Part shown: positions 43,198-50,810 of the stretch, one piece after another
Numbering within the stretch: position 1 is the stretch's first letter
Layout: every line of letters begins with the position of its first letter
Source of the DNA: Brachybacterium huguangmaarense
GTDB taxonomy: Bacteria; Actinomycetota; Actinomycetes; Actinomycetales; Dermabacteraceae
Direction of reading: 5' to 3'
NCBI RefSeq assembly: GCF_025725725.1
Contig: NZ_CP107020.1
Coordinates: forward strand, 1,798,001 to 1,862,000
Length of the DNA: 64,000 bases
Made by a program: the position numbers and the translations under genes
The notes under the pieces: generated by a model
Seen by the model: only the letters and a program-made list of their open reading frames with translations
The model's database searches: none
Told to the model about the DNA's origin: nothing

Positions 43198-44027
43198 CAG
43201 GCGGCCTTGGCGACGATGACACCTTCGGGGTGCAGCAGGCCGAGGTCGAAGCGGGCGGTCACGCGGATCGCCTGCTCGTCGTACTCCGCGTATCGCTGGT
43301 CCAGGAGCTTCACGGTCGGGTTGGTGTCCCGGGCGATCGCGACCTGCGACATGTCCGCGAGGACCGCGGTGCCGGCGGGCAGCTTGTTGGTGACGGTGAC
43401 GGGGACCCCGAAGAGGCGGTACGTGGTGCCCGTGGTGATGTCGGACTCCAGCACGTACTTGCCGGACGTGTCCTTGATCTTCCGCACGGAGAAGAAGTCA
43501 GCGCCGGAGATGAACCAGCGGTTCGGGGTGACCTCCGCGGCCGAGGCGAGGGCGAGGGCGTCGAGGAAGCTGTCGGGCTCCGTGGCATCGAGCACGGCGT
43601 GCTGCACACCGGGCTGGTTGATGATGCCGGTCACGGACTTGTCCGCGCCGTTGCCGGTGAGGAACGCGGTGTCGAGCTTCCGGGCGACGTCGGACACGAG
43701 ACGGGCCTTGAGGGTCGCGTCCAGGCCGATGACGGACTGGCGCAGAAGCTCGTTGGTGAACCGGATCAGCGTCTTGATGGACTTCCGGTCCGTGGGCATG
43801 AGGCGGACCTCGTCGAAGTTCACGTCGTGCTCGGGGATCAGCTCGCCCTCACCAACCCAGGCGGGATCGCTCGAGGAGACGAGCTTGGGGATGCGCAGCG
43901 GGGACGCGGTGTCGAAGATCCGGGGACCGGACGCGAGGACGACGGACGCGGCCTCGAGGGGCTGGAGAAGGATCGAGGCGACCTGCTCCTGGAGCAGTTC
44001 GGGGTTGGTGGTGGTGGTCTCAGCCAT
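43197..44027 (-). CDS. HK97-fold major capsid protein
   Basis: A 276-residue major capsid protein. The pattern (N-arm, then IPKLVSSSDPAWVGEGELIPEHDV, the E-loop region, the P-domain helix TLKARLVSDVARKLDTAFLTG, and the A-domain GVPVTVTNKLPAGTAVLADM) is that of the HK97 fold as found in siphophages of actinobacteria. It lacks a long N-terminal delta domain, consistent with the separate scaffold gene at 44328. ATG with AGGAG upstream. A strong hairpin lies between it and the gene before it. Confidence 0.9.
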   Translation of the reverse strand: MAETTTTNPELLQEQVASILLQPLEAASVVLASGPRIFDTASPLRIPKLVSSSDPAWVGEGELIPEHDVNFDEVRLMPTDRKSIKTLIRFTNELLRQSVIGLDATLKARLVSDVARKLDTAFLTGNGADKSVTGIINQPGVQHAVLDATEPDSFLDALALASAAEVTPNRWFISGADFFSVRKIKDTSGKYVLESDITTGTTYRLFGVPVTVTNKLPAGTAVLADMSQVAIARDTNPTVKLLDQRYAEYDEQAIRVTARFDLGLLHPEGVIVAKAA

Positions 44028-44086
44028 TGTTGGCTCCTAAGTCTGAGAAGTGAATGTGTTCTCGCTCAGGTGCCAGACCTGCAAAG

Positions 44087-44123
44087 CAATGAGGGCGCGG
44101 CCACCAGGACCACGCCCTCATTG
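44087..44123 (-). terminator. Hairpin between small gene and capsid gene
   Basis: Perfect 11-bp stem (44087-44097 with 44113-44123) with a 15-nt loop, right after the stop of the 59-residue gene and 60 bases before the capsid ATG. Without a U tract it may be an attenuator or an mRNA-stabilising/processing element that tunes capsid dosage. Confidence 0.5.
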
Positions 44124-44133
44124 TAGCGGTGAA

Positions 44134-44313
44134 CTACTTCTTGCGTACAGTCTTCACTTTGCTCGCGAGGATGGAGAAAACGATGCCGTCCTCGTCCGTG
44201 ATGAACTCGAAGTAGCCGTTGCGGTTCTCATACCGCTCGGCCTCGACCTCGATCGAAAGGTCATCCTTCGTCCGAGCGTTCTGCGTTCCTTCATTGATGA
44301 TGTACGTCCGCAT
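44134..44313 (-). CDS. Small phage structural-operon protein, unknown function
   Basis: A 59-residue protein (starts MRTYIINEGTQNARTKDD, ends VKTVRKK) that is easily overlooked because of its size. ATG at 44313 has AAGGAGAAG directly upstream, and it fits exactly between scaffold and capsid. Composition is unlike a shadow frame: balanced, with Tyr, Phe, Ile and Asn, and a plausible beta pattern (ERYENRNGYFEFITDEDGI). It might be a head decoration or assembly protein by position; I do not recognise a family. Confidence 0.7.
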   Translation of the reverse strand: MRTYIINEGTQNARTKDDLSIEVEAERYENRNGYFEFITDEDGIVFSILASKVKTVRKK

Positions 44314-44327
44314 CTTCTTCTCCTTGT

Positions 44328-44798
44328 TTAGGCTCGTGACCGCAGCAGTGCGGCGAGGTCGACCGTACCGTGGGAGTCGGACATCTGGCCCTGACCAACG
44401 TCACCGCGGGGCCGACGGGAGGCGAGGTGGGGCTTGCGGGCGAGGAGATCGTCAACTGCAGACTGCAGTTTCGCGGGGTCATCGAGGTGGTCGTCTGCGA
44501 AGGGCAGATCCTCAGGGTCGGCGAGGCGGCCCGTCGCCTTCACGAGCTGCACGTGGAGACGGTGGGCGAGGTCGTCGGCCTCCTGGGCTCGTTGACGGTA
44601 GCGGCCATTCTCCTGGCGCAGCTTCTCGACGTATTCACGGGGGAACGTCTCAGCGGTCTCCTGAGACTCCTCCTGACCCTCGGGAGCGTCCTGGGGCGTC
44701 TCCTGACCGTCCTGGGGCTCGTCATGGCCCTCGGCGGCGTGGTGGACGTCCTGGGGCGTCTCCTGGGGCTCCTGGGGAGTCTTCTGGGCGTGGGGCAT
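44328..44798 (-). CDS. Phage head scaffolding protein
   Basis: A 156-residue, very hydrophilic protein. The first 50 residues are Glu/Gln/Pro-rich with repeated QETPQD; residues 52-90 form a likely coiled coil (YVEKLRQENGRYRQRAQEAD); the C-terminus is basic (LAALLRSRA). This acidic head, coiled coil and basic tail is typical of scaffolds encoded just before the capsid in actinophages. ATG with AAGGAG upstream, 16 nt after the MuF-like gene. Confidence 0.8.
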   Translation of the reverse strand: MPHAQKTPQEPQETPQDVHHAAEGHDEPQDGQETPQDAPEGQEESQETAETFPREYVEKLRQENGRYRQRAQEADDLAHRLHVQLVKATGRLADPEDLPFADDHLDDPAKLQSAVDDLLARKPHLASRRPRGDVGQGQMSDSHGTVDLAALLRSRA

Positions 44799-44814
44799 GG
44801 TGTTCTCCTTCGAT

Positions 44815-45423
44815 CTAGTGGTCCAGTCGGGTCTTGCGGGCTTCGGACGCCTCCCAGCTCCTCTCGTCAGGCGTCCTCATGTCGTCGGCAGCGATCATCA
44901 CGGGCACTTGACGGCAGGTGCAGCCCTTATGGGTCTGCAGGCTGTAGCCCTTCGGCCAGACACGCCCCTCCCGCCACCACCATGTGCACAGCTCGCAGGC
45001 ATCAGGTTCCATGCCGCGTTTCCAGCCCTTGACGCGCCGAGAGGTCTGCATGGTCCTGCTGAACGCGCTCTGTGCGGCCTCGATCGCCTCGGAGCGCGCG
45101 AGGCGTCCCGCGGCCATGACGGCCGACCCCTGCTCCGCAAGTGCCGTCCTGGTGGCCTTCTGGATGCGCTCGGCGTCGTGGACGTGTGAGTACGCCTCGC
45201 CTGTGACCACGGAAGTGTCGTCGCCCAGGGAGATCAGCAGTTCCCTGCACGCGGCTTCACCGAGGTTGAGGCCGCGCGCGTTGGACGTACGCACCACGAC
45301 CTCGAGGCCGTCGATCGCGATCTCAAGGTCGATCTGCCCGGACACGTACTTCGAGGCGATCGTGGTGGCCTGGCGCTCAGCCCGGGAACCGAGGTGCGCC
45401 AGGAGATCCGTGAACGTGGTCAT
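44815..45423 (-). CDS. MuF-like minor head protein
   Basis: A 202-residue protein placed after portal, as SPP1 gp7/Mu gpF relatives are. The C-terminal part has the conserved Cys/His pattern of the family: ACELCTWWWREGRVW, then THKGCTCRQVPV. The N-terminal half is helical and probably binds the portal. ATG overlaps the portal stop (ATGA). Toxin fusions are common in this family; none is present here. Confidence 0.8.
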   Translation of the reverse strand: MTTFTDLLAHLGSRAERQATTIASKYVSGQIDLEIAIDGLEVVVRTSNARGLNLGEAACRELLISLGDDTSVVTGEAYSHVHDAERIQKATRTALAEQGSAVMAAGRLARSEAIEAAQSAFSRTMQTSRRVKGWKRGMEPDACELCTWWWREGRVWPKGYSLQTHKGCTCRQVPVMIAADDMRTPDERSWEASEARKTRLDH

Positions 45424-46700
45424 GCCGCGACCTGTCCGACGAGGCCGGCGGCGGCGCGGTCAACTGCCTCAGTGCGGGAAGCGGCCCGGATCTCCGCGAT
45501 CTCGTCATCCCCGTAGCCGAGGCGCTTGAGCGCATACGTCGCGGGCAGCAGGCCGGCGGTGTACAGCTTCACGACGGCGTCGGCTTCCTGGGCGATCGAG
45601 CGGGTCGCGGGGTCCGCCCACGTGATCCGCACGTCCACGGTCGAGGGGTCCACGCCGGTACGGACCGCGACGACGAGGCGGGCGACCTGCTCCCACGCGC
45701 GGCCGAAGATCTGCTGACGCTGCTCGGCCCGTGCCGTCAGAGACGCCTCAGCGGCCCTCAGAGCGTCCGCGGACGGCGGCTGCGACGCCGAGATCCCCAC
45801 GTAGTGATCCGGGAGGCCGGAGAGGGCCTGCATCTGCTGCACCACGACCTTGATAGCCGCGTCATAGGCGGAGAGGTCCGCCGCCGGCAGGGAACCGAAC
45901 TTCGACGCAGGGTCCTCGGAGATCATCATTCGGTTGTTCTCGGGGAACGGGTTGGCGACCTCCCCGTCCTCGTCCTCGACCAGCTCCACGCCCGTCGCCC
46001 AACGTCGGGGGCGTGCGTAGTACTCCGAGCCCACCATGAGGTCCGCCAGGAGCTTGTTCAGGGAGTCCTGGAGCGGAAGGAGGTCGCGCATCTCTGACAT
46101 GCCCGGGGCGTTCAGCCGGTCCGTGTTCACCAGCTCCACGACGGGGACGACGCCGAGGGGGTTCTCGAGGGTCTCCATGACCGCATAGCCGGATGCGGCG
46201 TCGGTCCCCTGCGCCCGGTAGCGGACGATCGTGTCCGGCCCGTACAGGACCGCGTGGGTGTGCGTGGCATCCGTCCACCGCTTCACCCCGGCGACGATCT
46301 CCCGCGAGGCAGGGTCACGGATCACAGCGACCTGCCGGGCGTCCTCCACGGTGATCGTCGGCCGGCCCTGCTCGTCGGCCCACACGATCACGAACGCGGA
46401 GCCGAGAGTCAGGGCCTCCCGGTGGGCGACCGGGGCGAGCTGGTCCAGATCGTTGCGGATCCAGTCGGCCCACACGTCGGCGCCCGTGAAGCCGGTGACA
46501 CGGAGCCGCTCCGACAGGGCGGTGACCGCGAGGCGGCACAGGTTCGAGCCGAGGACACCGAACCGGTTGCCCAGCGCTTCCTTCGCCTCGGGGGCGAGGA
46601 ACGCCAGGGGCGGCTGCCCGGTGTAGTACCGGTCGAGGCGGGAGAACTTGCCGGTGTTCTCGTCCAGCCGCTGAATCAGAGTAGTCAGAATGTCGCTCAC
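45420..46700 (-). CDS. Phage portal protein (SPP1 gp6-like)
   Basis: The 426-residue dodecameric vertex protein through which DNA enters and leaves the head. Recognisable stretches are SRLDRYYTGQPPLAFLAP near residue 20, LVVAVRTGVDP and the pattern GLPDHYVGISASQPPSADAL near residue 300. I chose the GTG at 46700 because it forms a GTGA overlap with the terminase stop and has AAAGG upstream; a GTG 45 bases earlier would add 15 residues. Complete, with no internal disruption. Confidence 0.88.
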   Translation of the reverse strand: MSDILTTLIQRLDENTGKFSRLDRYYTGQPPLAFLAPEAKEALGNRFGVLGSNLCRLAVTALSERLRVTGFTGADVWADWIRNDLDQLAPVAHREALTLGSAFVIVWADEQGRPTITVEDARQVAVIRDPASREIVAGVKRWTDATHTHAVLYGPDTIVRYRAQGTDAASGYAVMETLENPLGVVPVVELVNTDRLNAPGMSEMRDLLPLQDSLNKLLADLMVGSEYYARPRRWATGVELVEDEDGEVANPFPENNRMMISEDPASKFGSLPAADLSAYDAAIKVVVQQMQALSGLPDHYVGISASQPPSADALRAAEASLTARAEQRQQIFGRAWEQVARLVVAVRTGVDPSTVDVRITWADPATRSIAQEADAVVKLYTAGLLPATYALKRLGYGDDEIAEIRAASRTEAVDRAAAGLVGQVAA

Positions 46701-48163
46701 TTGAATGATCTTACCTTTCGCTTCTTCGATTTCATAGCGTTCCACGTGGAACGTGAATGTGCCATGACGGCCGCGGCAGCCAAGTCGATATGCCGCGTCG
46801 AGCCGCGCTTGGACTTGTCGAGCCGCACACCGCGCTCGGACTCATTCACGACAGCGTTGCCGATATGCCGCGCGAAGTCCTTGTCCCCGGAATGTGTGAC
46901 CGCGCCATTGATGCACGCGTTGTAGAAGTCCGTGGTCGCAGGCGTGATGCGCGCCGCCGACCAGGGGAACTCCGTGATGGGCAGGCCCTCGCGCTCAAGG
47001 ACTTGTAGCGTCCTCGTCCACCGGAACGGGTCAGCGACGATCTCCTTGACCTTCCAGCGGCGGCAGGCGGCGCGGATCGTGTCCTCCACGTCCTCCACGG
47101 GCACCCGGTAGTCGGAGTCGCCCACGGGCGGCTCCCACATCGCGAGCTTGTCCATGTGCGGGGTCAGGGAGATCGTGGAGATCACCAGCGCCGTCGCATC
47201 GGAGTTGAAGGAGCCGTCCAGGGCGATCACCACCTCCGCGCCGTCCTCGATCTCCTCGCCCGTGGACAGGCCGTCCCACACCCGCTCCGGCAGGAACCCG
47301 CCGCTGCTCTCGCTGACGAACTGGCAGAGCCTCGCCCGGCGGAAGGTCGCCTCACGGGTCTTCGGTGGTAGGAGCGCCCGGATCGCGTCGACGTGAAGGA
47401 AGTCGCCCAGCGCCGGGTTCGCCAGCTCCCAGCAGTGCTCGCAGTCCACCGGGTGATCCTCGAAGCCCGCAGCGGAGAACTCGCGCCACACGAAGGACGT
47501 GTCCTCCGGGTGGGCCCGCCCGTACGCCCGCAGGTCCGCCAGGACGTTCTCGTGTGGGTTCGGCCCCGGAGTGCCAATACCGATCAGCACCGACTCGGCG
47601 CGCTTGCCCTGGGCGAGGCTCAGGACCTCCCACGTGTCCCTGCGGACCACGCCGATCTCGTCCACGATCGCCAGCGACGGGTCCAGGCCCTCCAGTGACG
47701 CCGGAGTGGCCGGAAGGACCACGAACTCCGCGCCCCGCGACGGCACCCGCAGCTTGTCCTGGTACACCTGCACCCGGGCCGCGAGATCCTCGTTCAGCTC
47801 GACCATCCGCACAGCCGTCTTGAAAATGATTCCCGCCTGGCGTTCGTCATACGCGACCACGACCACCGACGCGCCCTCCTGGCCGAGCATCAGCTCGAAC
47901 AGGCCCAGCGCCGCCAGCAGCGTGGACTTCCCCTGCCCTCGAGGAAGCATCCACCCCGCCGTCCGCGGCATCGGCTTCGCATCCAGCACAGAGCCCACCA
48001 GCTCCACCTGCCACGGCCGCAGCTTCAGGGGCTTCGACGCACCCGTGCCCTTCGGGACCACGACGTAGTCCCGCACGAACTTCGCGAACCTCTTCGAGCC
48101 CTTCAGTCGCGTGTTGAACGGAAGCGGTGACGGATCGACTGCTGCTTTCCTACCTGCCTGCAT
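46697..48163 (-). CDS. Phage terminase large subunit
   Basis: A 488-residue DNA packaging motor. Walker A PRGQGKST is near residue 75, Walker B LAIVDEIG near residue 165, and the RNase-H-like nuclease domain has aspartates in VIALDGSFNSDATALV and VADPFRW, with a late acidic cluster around HIDLAAAAVM. The ATG at 48163 has GGAAGGA five bases upstream and gives a 14-nt overlap with the HNH gene; a start 102 bases earlier would overlap it by 116. No small-subunit (TerS) gene is recognised in the element. Confidence 0.92.
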   Translation of the reverse strand: MQAGRKAAVDPSPLPFNTRLKGSKRFAKFVRDYVVVPKGTGASKPLKLRPWQVELVGSVLDAKPMPRTAGWMLPRGQGKSTLLAALGLFELMLGQEGASVVVVAYDERQAGIIFKTAVRMVELNEDLAARVQVYQDKLRVPSRGAEFVVLPATPASLEGLDPSLAIVDEIGVVRRDTWEVLSLAQGKRAESVLIGIGTPGPNPHENVLADLRAYGRAHPEDTSFVWREFSAAGFEDHPVDCEHCWELANPALGDFLHVDAIRALLPPKTREATFRRARLCQFVSESSGGFLPERVWDGLSTGEEIEDGAEVVIALDGSFNSDATALVISTISLTPHMDKLAMWEPPVGDSDYRVPVEDVEDTIRAACRRWKVKEIVADPFRWTRTLQVLEREGLPITEFPWSAARITPATTDFYNACINGAVTHSGDKDFARHIGNAVVNESERGVRLDKSKRGSTRHIDLAAAAVMAHSRSTWNAMKSKKRKVRSFK

Positions 48164-48635
48164 GAGAATCCTTCCCAATAGCAACTGCCCCTGTGCCTTG
48201 CGGCTCGGGGTCGAACGTGATATGGCGAACCCCTGCCCCCCAGGGTTGGCCGGGTTCTTGACCACGAGGACGACCAGCTCGGACCCAGACCTCGAACCGC
48301 TCGGTACCCGGCCGCGAGGAACCCCGATCCGTGTTGCAGCCGGCGCAGACCACGTCCACGTCAGGGAGGCCGATGGGGAGGCCCTGGGAGCGCCGCCACC
48401 ACGCGGACGGCAGATGGTCGGTCGTCAGGTTGTCCTCACGACCGCAGGTCGCGCAGAACGGCTGTAGACGGCGCGCACGAGCCGCGATCCGCTTCCACGT
48501 CCCGTCGTAGCCGCGTCCCGTGGTCGAGCGATTCCTCGGAGCCCGCGGCGTCGCCCGATCCAGCTCGGCAGCACAGTCCATGCACCTGCTGCCCTCGACC
48601 GGCACACCACACCCCAGGCACGGACGGCGCGTCAC
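48150..48635 (-). CDS. HNH endonuclease
   Basis: A 161-residue nuclease with two zinc-type Cys pairs at the N-terminus (CLGCG, CMDC) and the HNH core CATCGREDNLTTDHLPS followed by VDVVCAGCNTDRG. HNH proteins next to the large terminase are needed for cos cleavage in several HK97-like phages (family knowledge), so it is probably part of the packaging machinery. GTG at 48635 has GGAGGTGG upstream and overlaps the preceding stop (GTGA). Confidence 0.88.
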   Translation of the reverse strand: MTRRPCLGCGVPVEGSRCMDCAAELDRATPRAPRNRSTTGRGYDGTWKRIAARARRLQPFCATCGREDNLTTDHLPSAWWRRSQGLPIGLPDVDVVCAGCNTDRGSSRPGTERFEVWVRAGRPRGQEPGQPWGAGVRHITFDPEPQGTGAVAIGKDSHAGR

Positions 48636-48838
48636 GACTCCACCTCCCACGACGCCAGCCGAGCCCGGTAGCACTCCACGCACGGACACTCGAGCCGGGG
48701 CCGATGCTTCTGCTGCATCCACCTGTCCGTGCGACCCCGTGCGATCTGACCGAGCAGCGACTCGTCCTTCGCGATCTTCGCGACGTAGTCACACACGCAC
48801 GGCCAGCCCTTGCAGCGAATGCACACCGTCTTGCTCAC
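48632..48838 (-). CDS. Small Cys-rich protein of the element
   Basis: A 68-residue protein with four Cys clusters (CIRC, CVC, CPCVEC), probably zinc-binding. GTG at 48838 overlaps the replication gene stop, and its own stop overlaps the HNH start, both as GTGA, so it is a real member of the operon. I do not recognise the family. Position would suit a packaging or replication accessory factor; it does not look like a small terminase. Confidence 0.7.
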   Translation of the reverse strand: MSKTVCIRCKGWPCVCDYVAKIAKDESLLGQIARGRTDRWMQQKHRPRLECPCVECYRARLASWEVES

Positions 48839-49479
48839 GATGCCGCACCCCCGTAGTAGGTGAGCGCCGCCCATGGCTGAGGATCGGGCGACTTCTCCCC
48901 GGAGCCGGGAAGCTCTGACTGCTCGTCGTACATCTCGGCTTCGAAGTCGAAGGCGTCGTCGTGGGTCACCGTGTCACGCTCAGAATCGCTCTCGGGAACG
49001 ATCTTGTAGTCCTGGCCCGTCCTGTCCTGTCCCGTCCCGATGTCACTCGTAACGTCACGCGTGACATGACTCGTGACCTCTCCCGTGGAGGTGTTGACCT
49101 TGACCTTGTCGCAGTTCTCCGGGAGGCACATGGAGTGGTCGCCGTCCTTGTGGGCGCGGCTCCTGCGCTTGCGGATCTTCGCGCGCTCGGCTTCCTGCCT
49201 GACGCTCGGCGGGGGGATGTGCTCGTCGATGGAGCCGACCTTCACCATGTTGTCCGGCAGCAGGGTCAGCAGCTCGTGGGCGGCGAGGTTCTGGATCGCG
49301 CGGGCGGGGTCGTCGATGTCGGAGCATCGGCGGGCGTCGGACATCTTGAGCACGCCGTCGTAGCGCTTGGTGCGGGAGCAGAACTGGATCATCGTGAGGT
49401 AGTGCCAGCGGTCGGCGTACGTGAGGTCGGCCAGCGCGGGCTGGTCGGTCCAGGCGTCGTCGAGTCTCGTCCAGGTCAT
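48835..49479 (-). CDS. Phage-type replication initiation protein (winged-helix N-terminus)
   Basis: A 214-residue protein. Residues 1-95 (MTWTRLDDAWTDQPALADL at the start, then FCSRTKRYDGVLKMSDARR) match the N-terminal winged-helix replisome-organiser domain common in actinophages. A basic linker (KIRKRRSRAHKD) follows, and the rest is acidic and low in structure. It probably binds the element's origin and recruits host replication proteins. ATG with AAGGAGGAG upstream. No primase or helicase gene accompanies it. Confidence 0.75.
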   Translation of the reverse strand: MTWTRLDDAWTDQPALADLTYADRWHYLTMIQFCSRTKRYDGVLKMSDARRCSDIDDPARAIQNLAAHELLTLLPDNMVKVGSIDEHIPPPSVRQEAERAKIRKRRSRAHKDGDHSMCLPENCDKVKVNTSTGEVTSHVTRDVTSDIGTGQDRTGQDYKIVPESDSERDTVTHDDAFDFEAEMYDEQSELPGSGEKSPDPQPWAALTYYGGAAS

Positions 49480-49504
49480 CTGCTCCTCCTTTCGTTGGTA
49501 TGGG

Positions 49505-49536
49505 GAGGGGGCCGGCCCTGTGGGCTCGGCCCCCTC
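49505..49536 (-). terminator. Hairpin between early and late genes of the element
   Basis: Perfect 10-bp GC-rich stem (49505-49514 with 49527-49536), loop of 12, in the 63-nt gap before the replication gene on the minus strand. Could attenuate read-through from the excisionase promoter into the replication and head genes. Confidence 0.5.
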
Positions 49537-49542
49537 GGGGTC

Positions 49543-50004
49543 TCAGTTGTTGGTGTGCGCCTGGATCTGCGCCAGCTCGTCGCGGGCTCGGGCGAGGAGT
49601 TCGGCGAAGGTGGCCACGGTGGACAAGCTGTGTGTCTCGGCGGGGTCGAAGTTCGGGGAGAGGAGCACGCCCGCAGGGGAGATCTCGACGCGCAGCTTGT
49701 CGGTGTCGAAGTGGCACTCGACGCTCTGCACGATGTCGACGGCGATCCCGTTAAGCTCTATGGCTCGGACGTGCTCGACGTACGCGGTGCCGTTGTCGAA
49801 GATGGCGGGACCGTGCGCGCGATCGCACCAGAACGGACACTCCGTCGTAGTCGGCGTGGACTTCTGCTTGCAGTACTGCGCCGGGGTGAGGGCGTGTGAG
49901 ATCATGGGGCCGTTCTGCTCCTTGGTAGGTGTGGACGTCAGGCCCTCGTCGCGATCGCCGCCAAGCTCTGCGACGGGGGTCTTCTCTGTGCGGTTGGTGG
50001 TCAT
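49543..50004 (-). CDS. Conserved small protein of actinobacterial integrative elements (DUF6907-like)
   Basis: A 153-residue protein with the pattern ECPFWCDRAHG followed by a beta-rich C-terminal domain (SVECHFDTDKLRVEISPAG). I recall similar proteins next to excisionases in actinobacterial integrative elements, but the family name is tentative. ATG at 50004 overlaps the excisionase stop (ATGA), so the two are expressed together. Role unknown, perhaps early regulation. Confidence 0.65.
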   Translation of the reverse strand: MTTNRTEKTPVAELGGDRDEGLTSTPTKEQNGPMISHALTPAQYCKQKSTPTTTECPFWCDRAHGPAIFDNGTAYVEHVRAIELNGIAVDIVQSVECHFDTDKLRVEISPAGVLLSPNFDPAETHSLSTVATFAELLARARDELAQIQAHTNN

Positions 50005-50186
50005 GCGGACTCCTTCTCGAACTGCTCGTTGATCCACGCCTCGATGTCCGACTCGCGGAACATGCGACGGCCGCCGATCTTGGCCGAGCGCGGCGCCTGG
50101 CCGGTGTAGATGAGCCACTCCATCTGCCGGGGCGACTTCCCCAGCAGCTCCCCGGCCTGGGGGATGGTCAGCAGCTTGATGTTCAC
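50001..50186 (-). CDS. Excisionase / AlpA-like helix-turn-helix protein
   Basis: A 61-residue MerR-like winged helix: MNIKLLTIPQAGELLGKSPR at the start, then KIGGRRMFRESDIEAWI. This is the compact Xis/AlpA fold that bends DNA for excision and often activates the element's operon. ATG at 50186 with GGGAGGAG upstream. First gene of the minus-strand operon, divergent from the regulator. Confidence 0.88.
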   Translation of the reverse strand: MNIKLLTIPQAGELLGKSPRQMEWLIYTGQAPRSAKIGGRRMFRESDIEAWINEQFEKESA

Positions 50187-50204
50187 AGTGCACTCCTCCC
50201 TGTT

Positions 50205-50263
50205 CTAGTCACGGCGCGACTGCGATATCTAGTAGAGCACGAATCTAGTCGCGCCGCAACTAG
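50205..50263. promoter_or_regulatory. Divergent control region with two operator-like palindromes
   Basis: CTAGTCACGGCGCGACTGC (50205-50223) and CTAGTCGCGCCGCAACTAG (50245-50263) start exactly 40 bases apart; the second is a palindrome at 16 of 19 positions and the first matches its complement closely. They lie in the 99-bp gap between excisionase and regulator. TAGGGT at 50273-50278 may be the regulator's -10 box, placing the transcript start at its ATG. Confidence 0.6.
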
Positions 50264-50285
50264 GCAATCCTGTAGGGTGCTGGTC

Positions 50286-50810
50286 ATGACCAGAGACGAG
50301 GAGATCGGACAGCGCCTCCAAGCGCTCCGAGGCCCAGTCATCTCCCAGGCGGGGCTAGCCGGGGCGATGAAGGAGCGCGGATACGAGAAGTGGTCACAGG
50401 CGACCGTGTGGGCCATCGAGGCGGGGAAGCGCCCGCTGCGGCTCACGGAGGCGCAGGATCTCGCGTCGATCCTGAGCGTGGAGGTCGGCGACCTGCTCCA
50501 GTCCACCGAGGTTGCGCAGACGTTGGACGCTCTCTTCTCGGCGACCTTGCGCGTGGAGGGTGCACTCCGGATGGTGATGGGGTCGATCGGGGAGCTCGAG
50601 CAGGAGCGCGCGAAGCTCCGGGAGGTCATGGCCAGCATTGATCCTGACGACGTAGCTGGGTGGTCGGAGTCCGCACGGGAACGTCTCCACGACCTTCTCG
50701 TCGATGCGAAGGCAAAGCTGAAATGGTCTGTCCACGACCTCCTGGACTACCGGGAGCAGCACGACGGAGACGACATCTACTTCAGGGGGCAAGACGGTGT
50801 CCTCGATTAG
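50286..50810 (+). CDS. Phage-type helix-turn-helix regulator
   Basis: A 174-residue protein. Residues 1-75 form a Cro/CI-type HTH (SQAGLAGAMKERG, then SQATVWAIEAGKRPLRLTEA), residues 95-130 a coiled coil, and the acidic C-terminus is unknown. No RecA-dependent peptidase (S24) domain is visible, so induction may not follow the classic SOS route. A -10 box lies seven bases before the ATG and no ribosome binding site is seen, so the mRNA is probably leaderless, as for lambda cI from PRM. It overlaps the integrase gene by 14 nt. Likely master repressor of the element. Confidence 0.8.
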   Translation: MTRDEEIGQRLQALRGPVISQAGLAGAMKERGYEKWSQATVWAIEAGKRPLRLTEAQDLASILSVEVGDLLQSTEVAQTLDALFSATLRVEGALRMVMGSIGELEQERAKLREVMASIDPDDVAGWSESARERLHDLLVDAKAKLKWSVHDLLDYREQHDGDDIYFRGQDGVLD

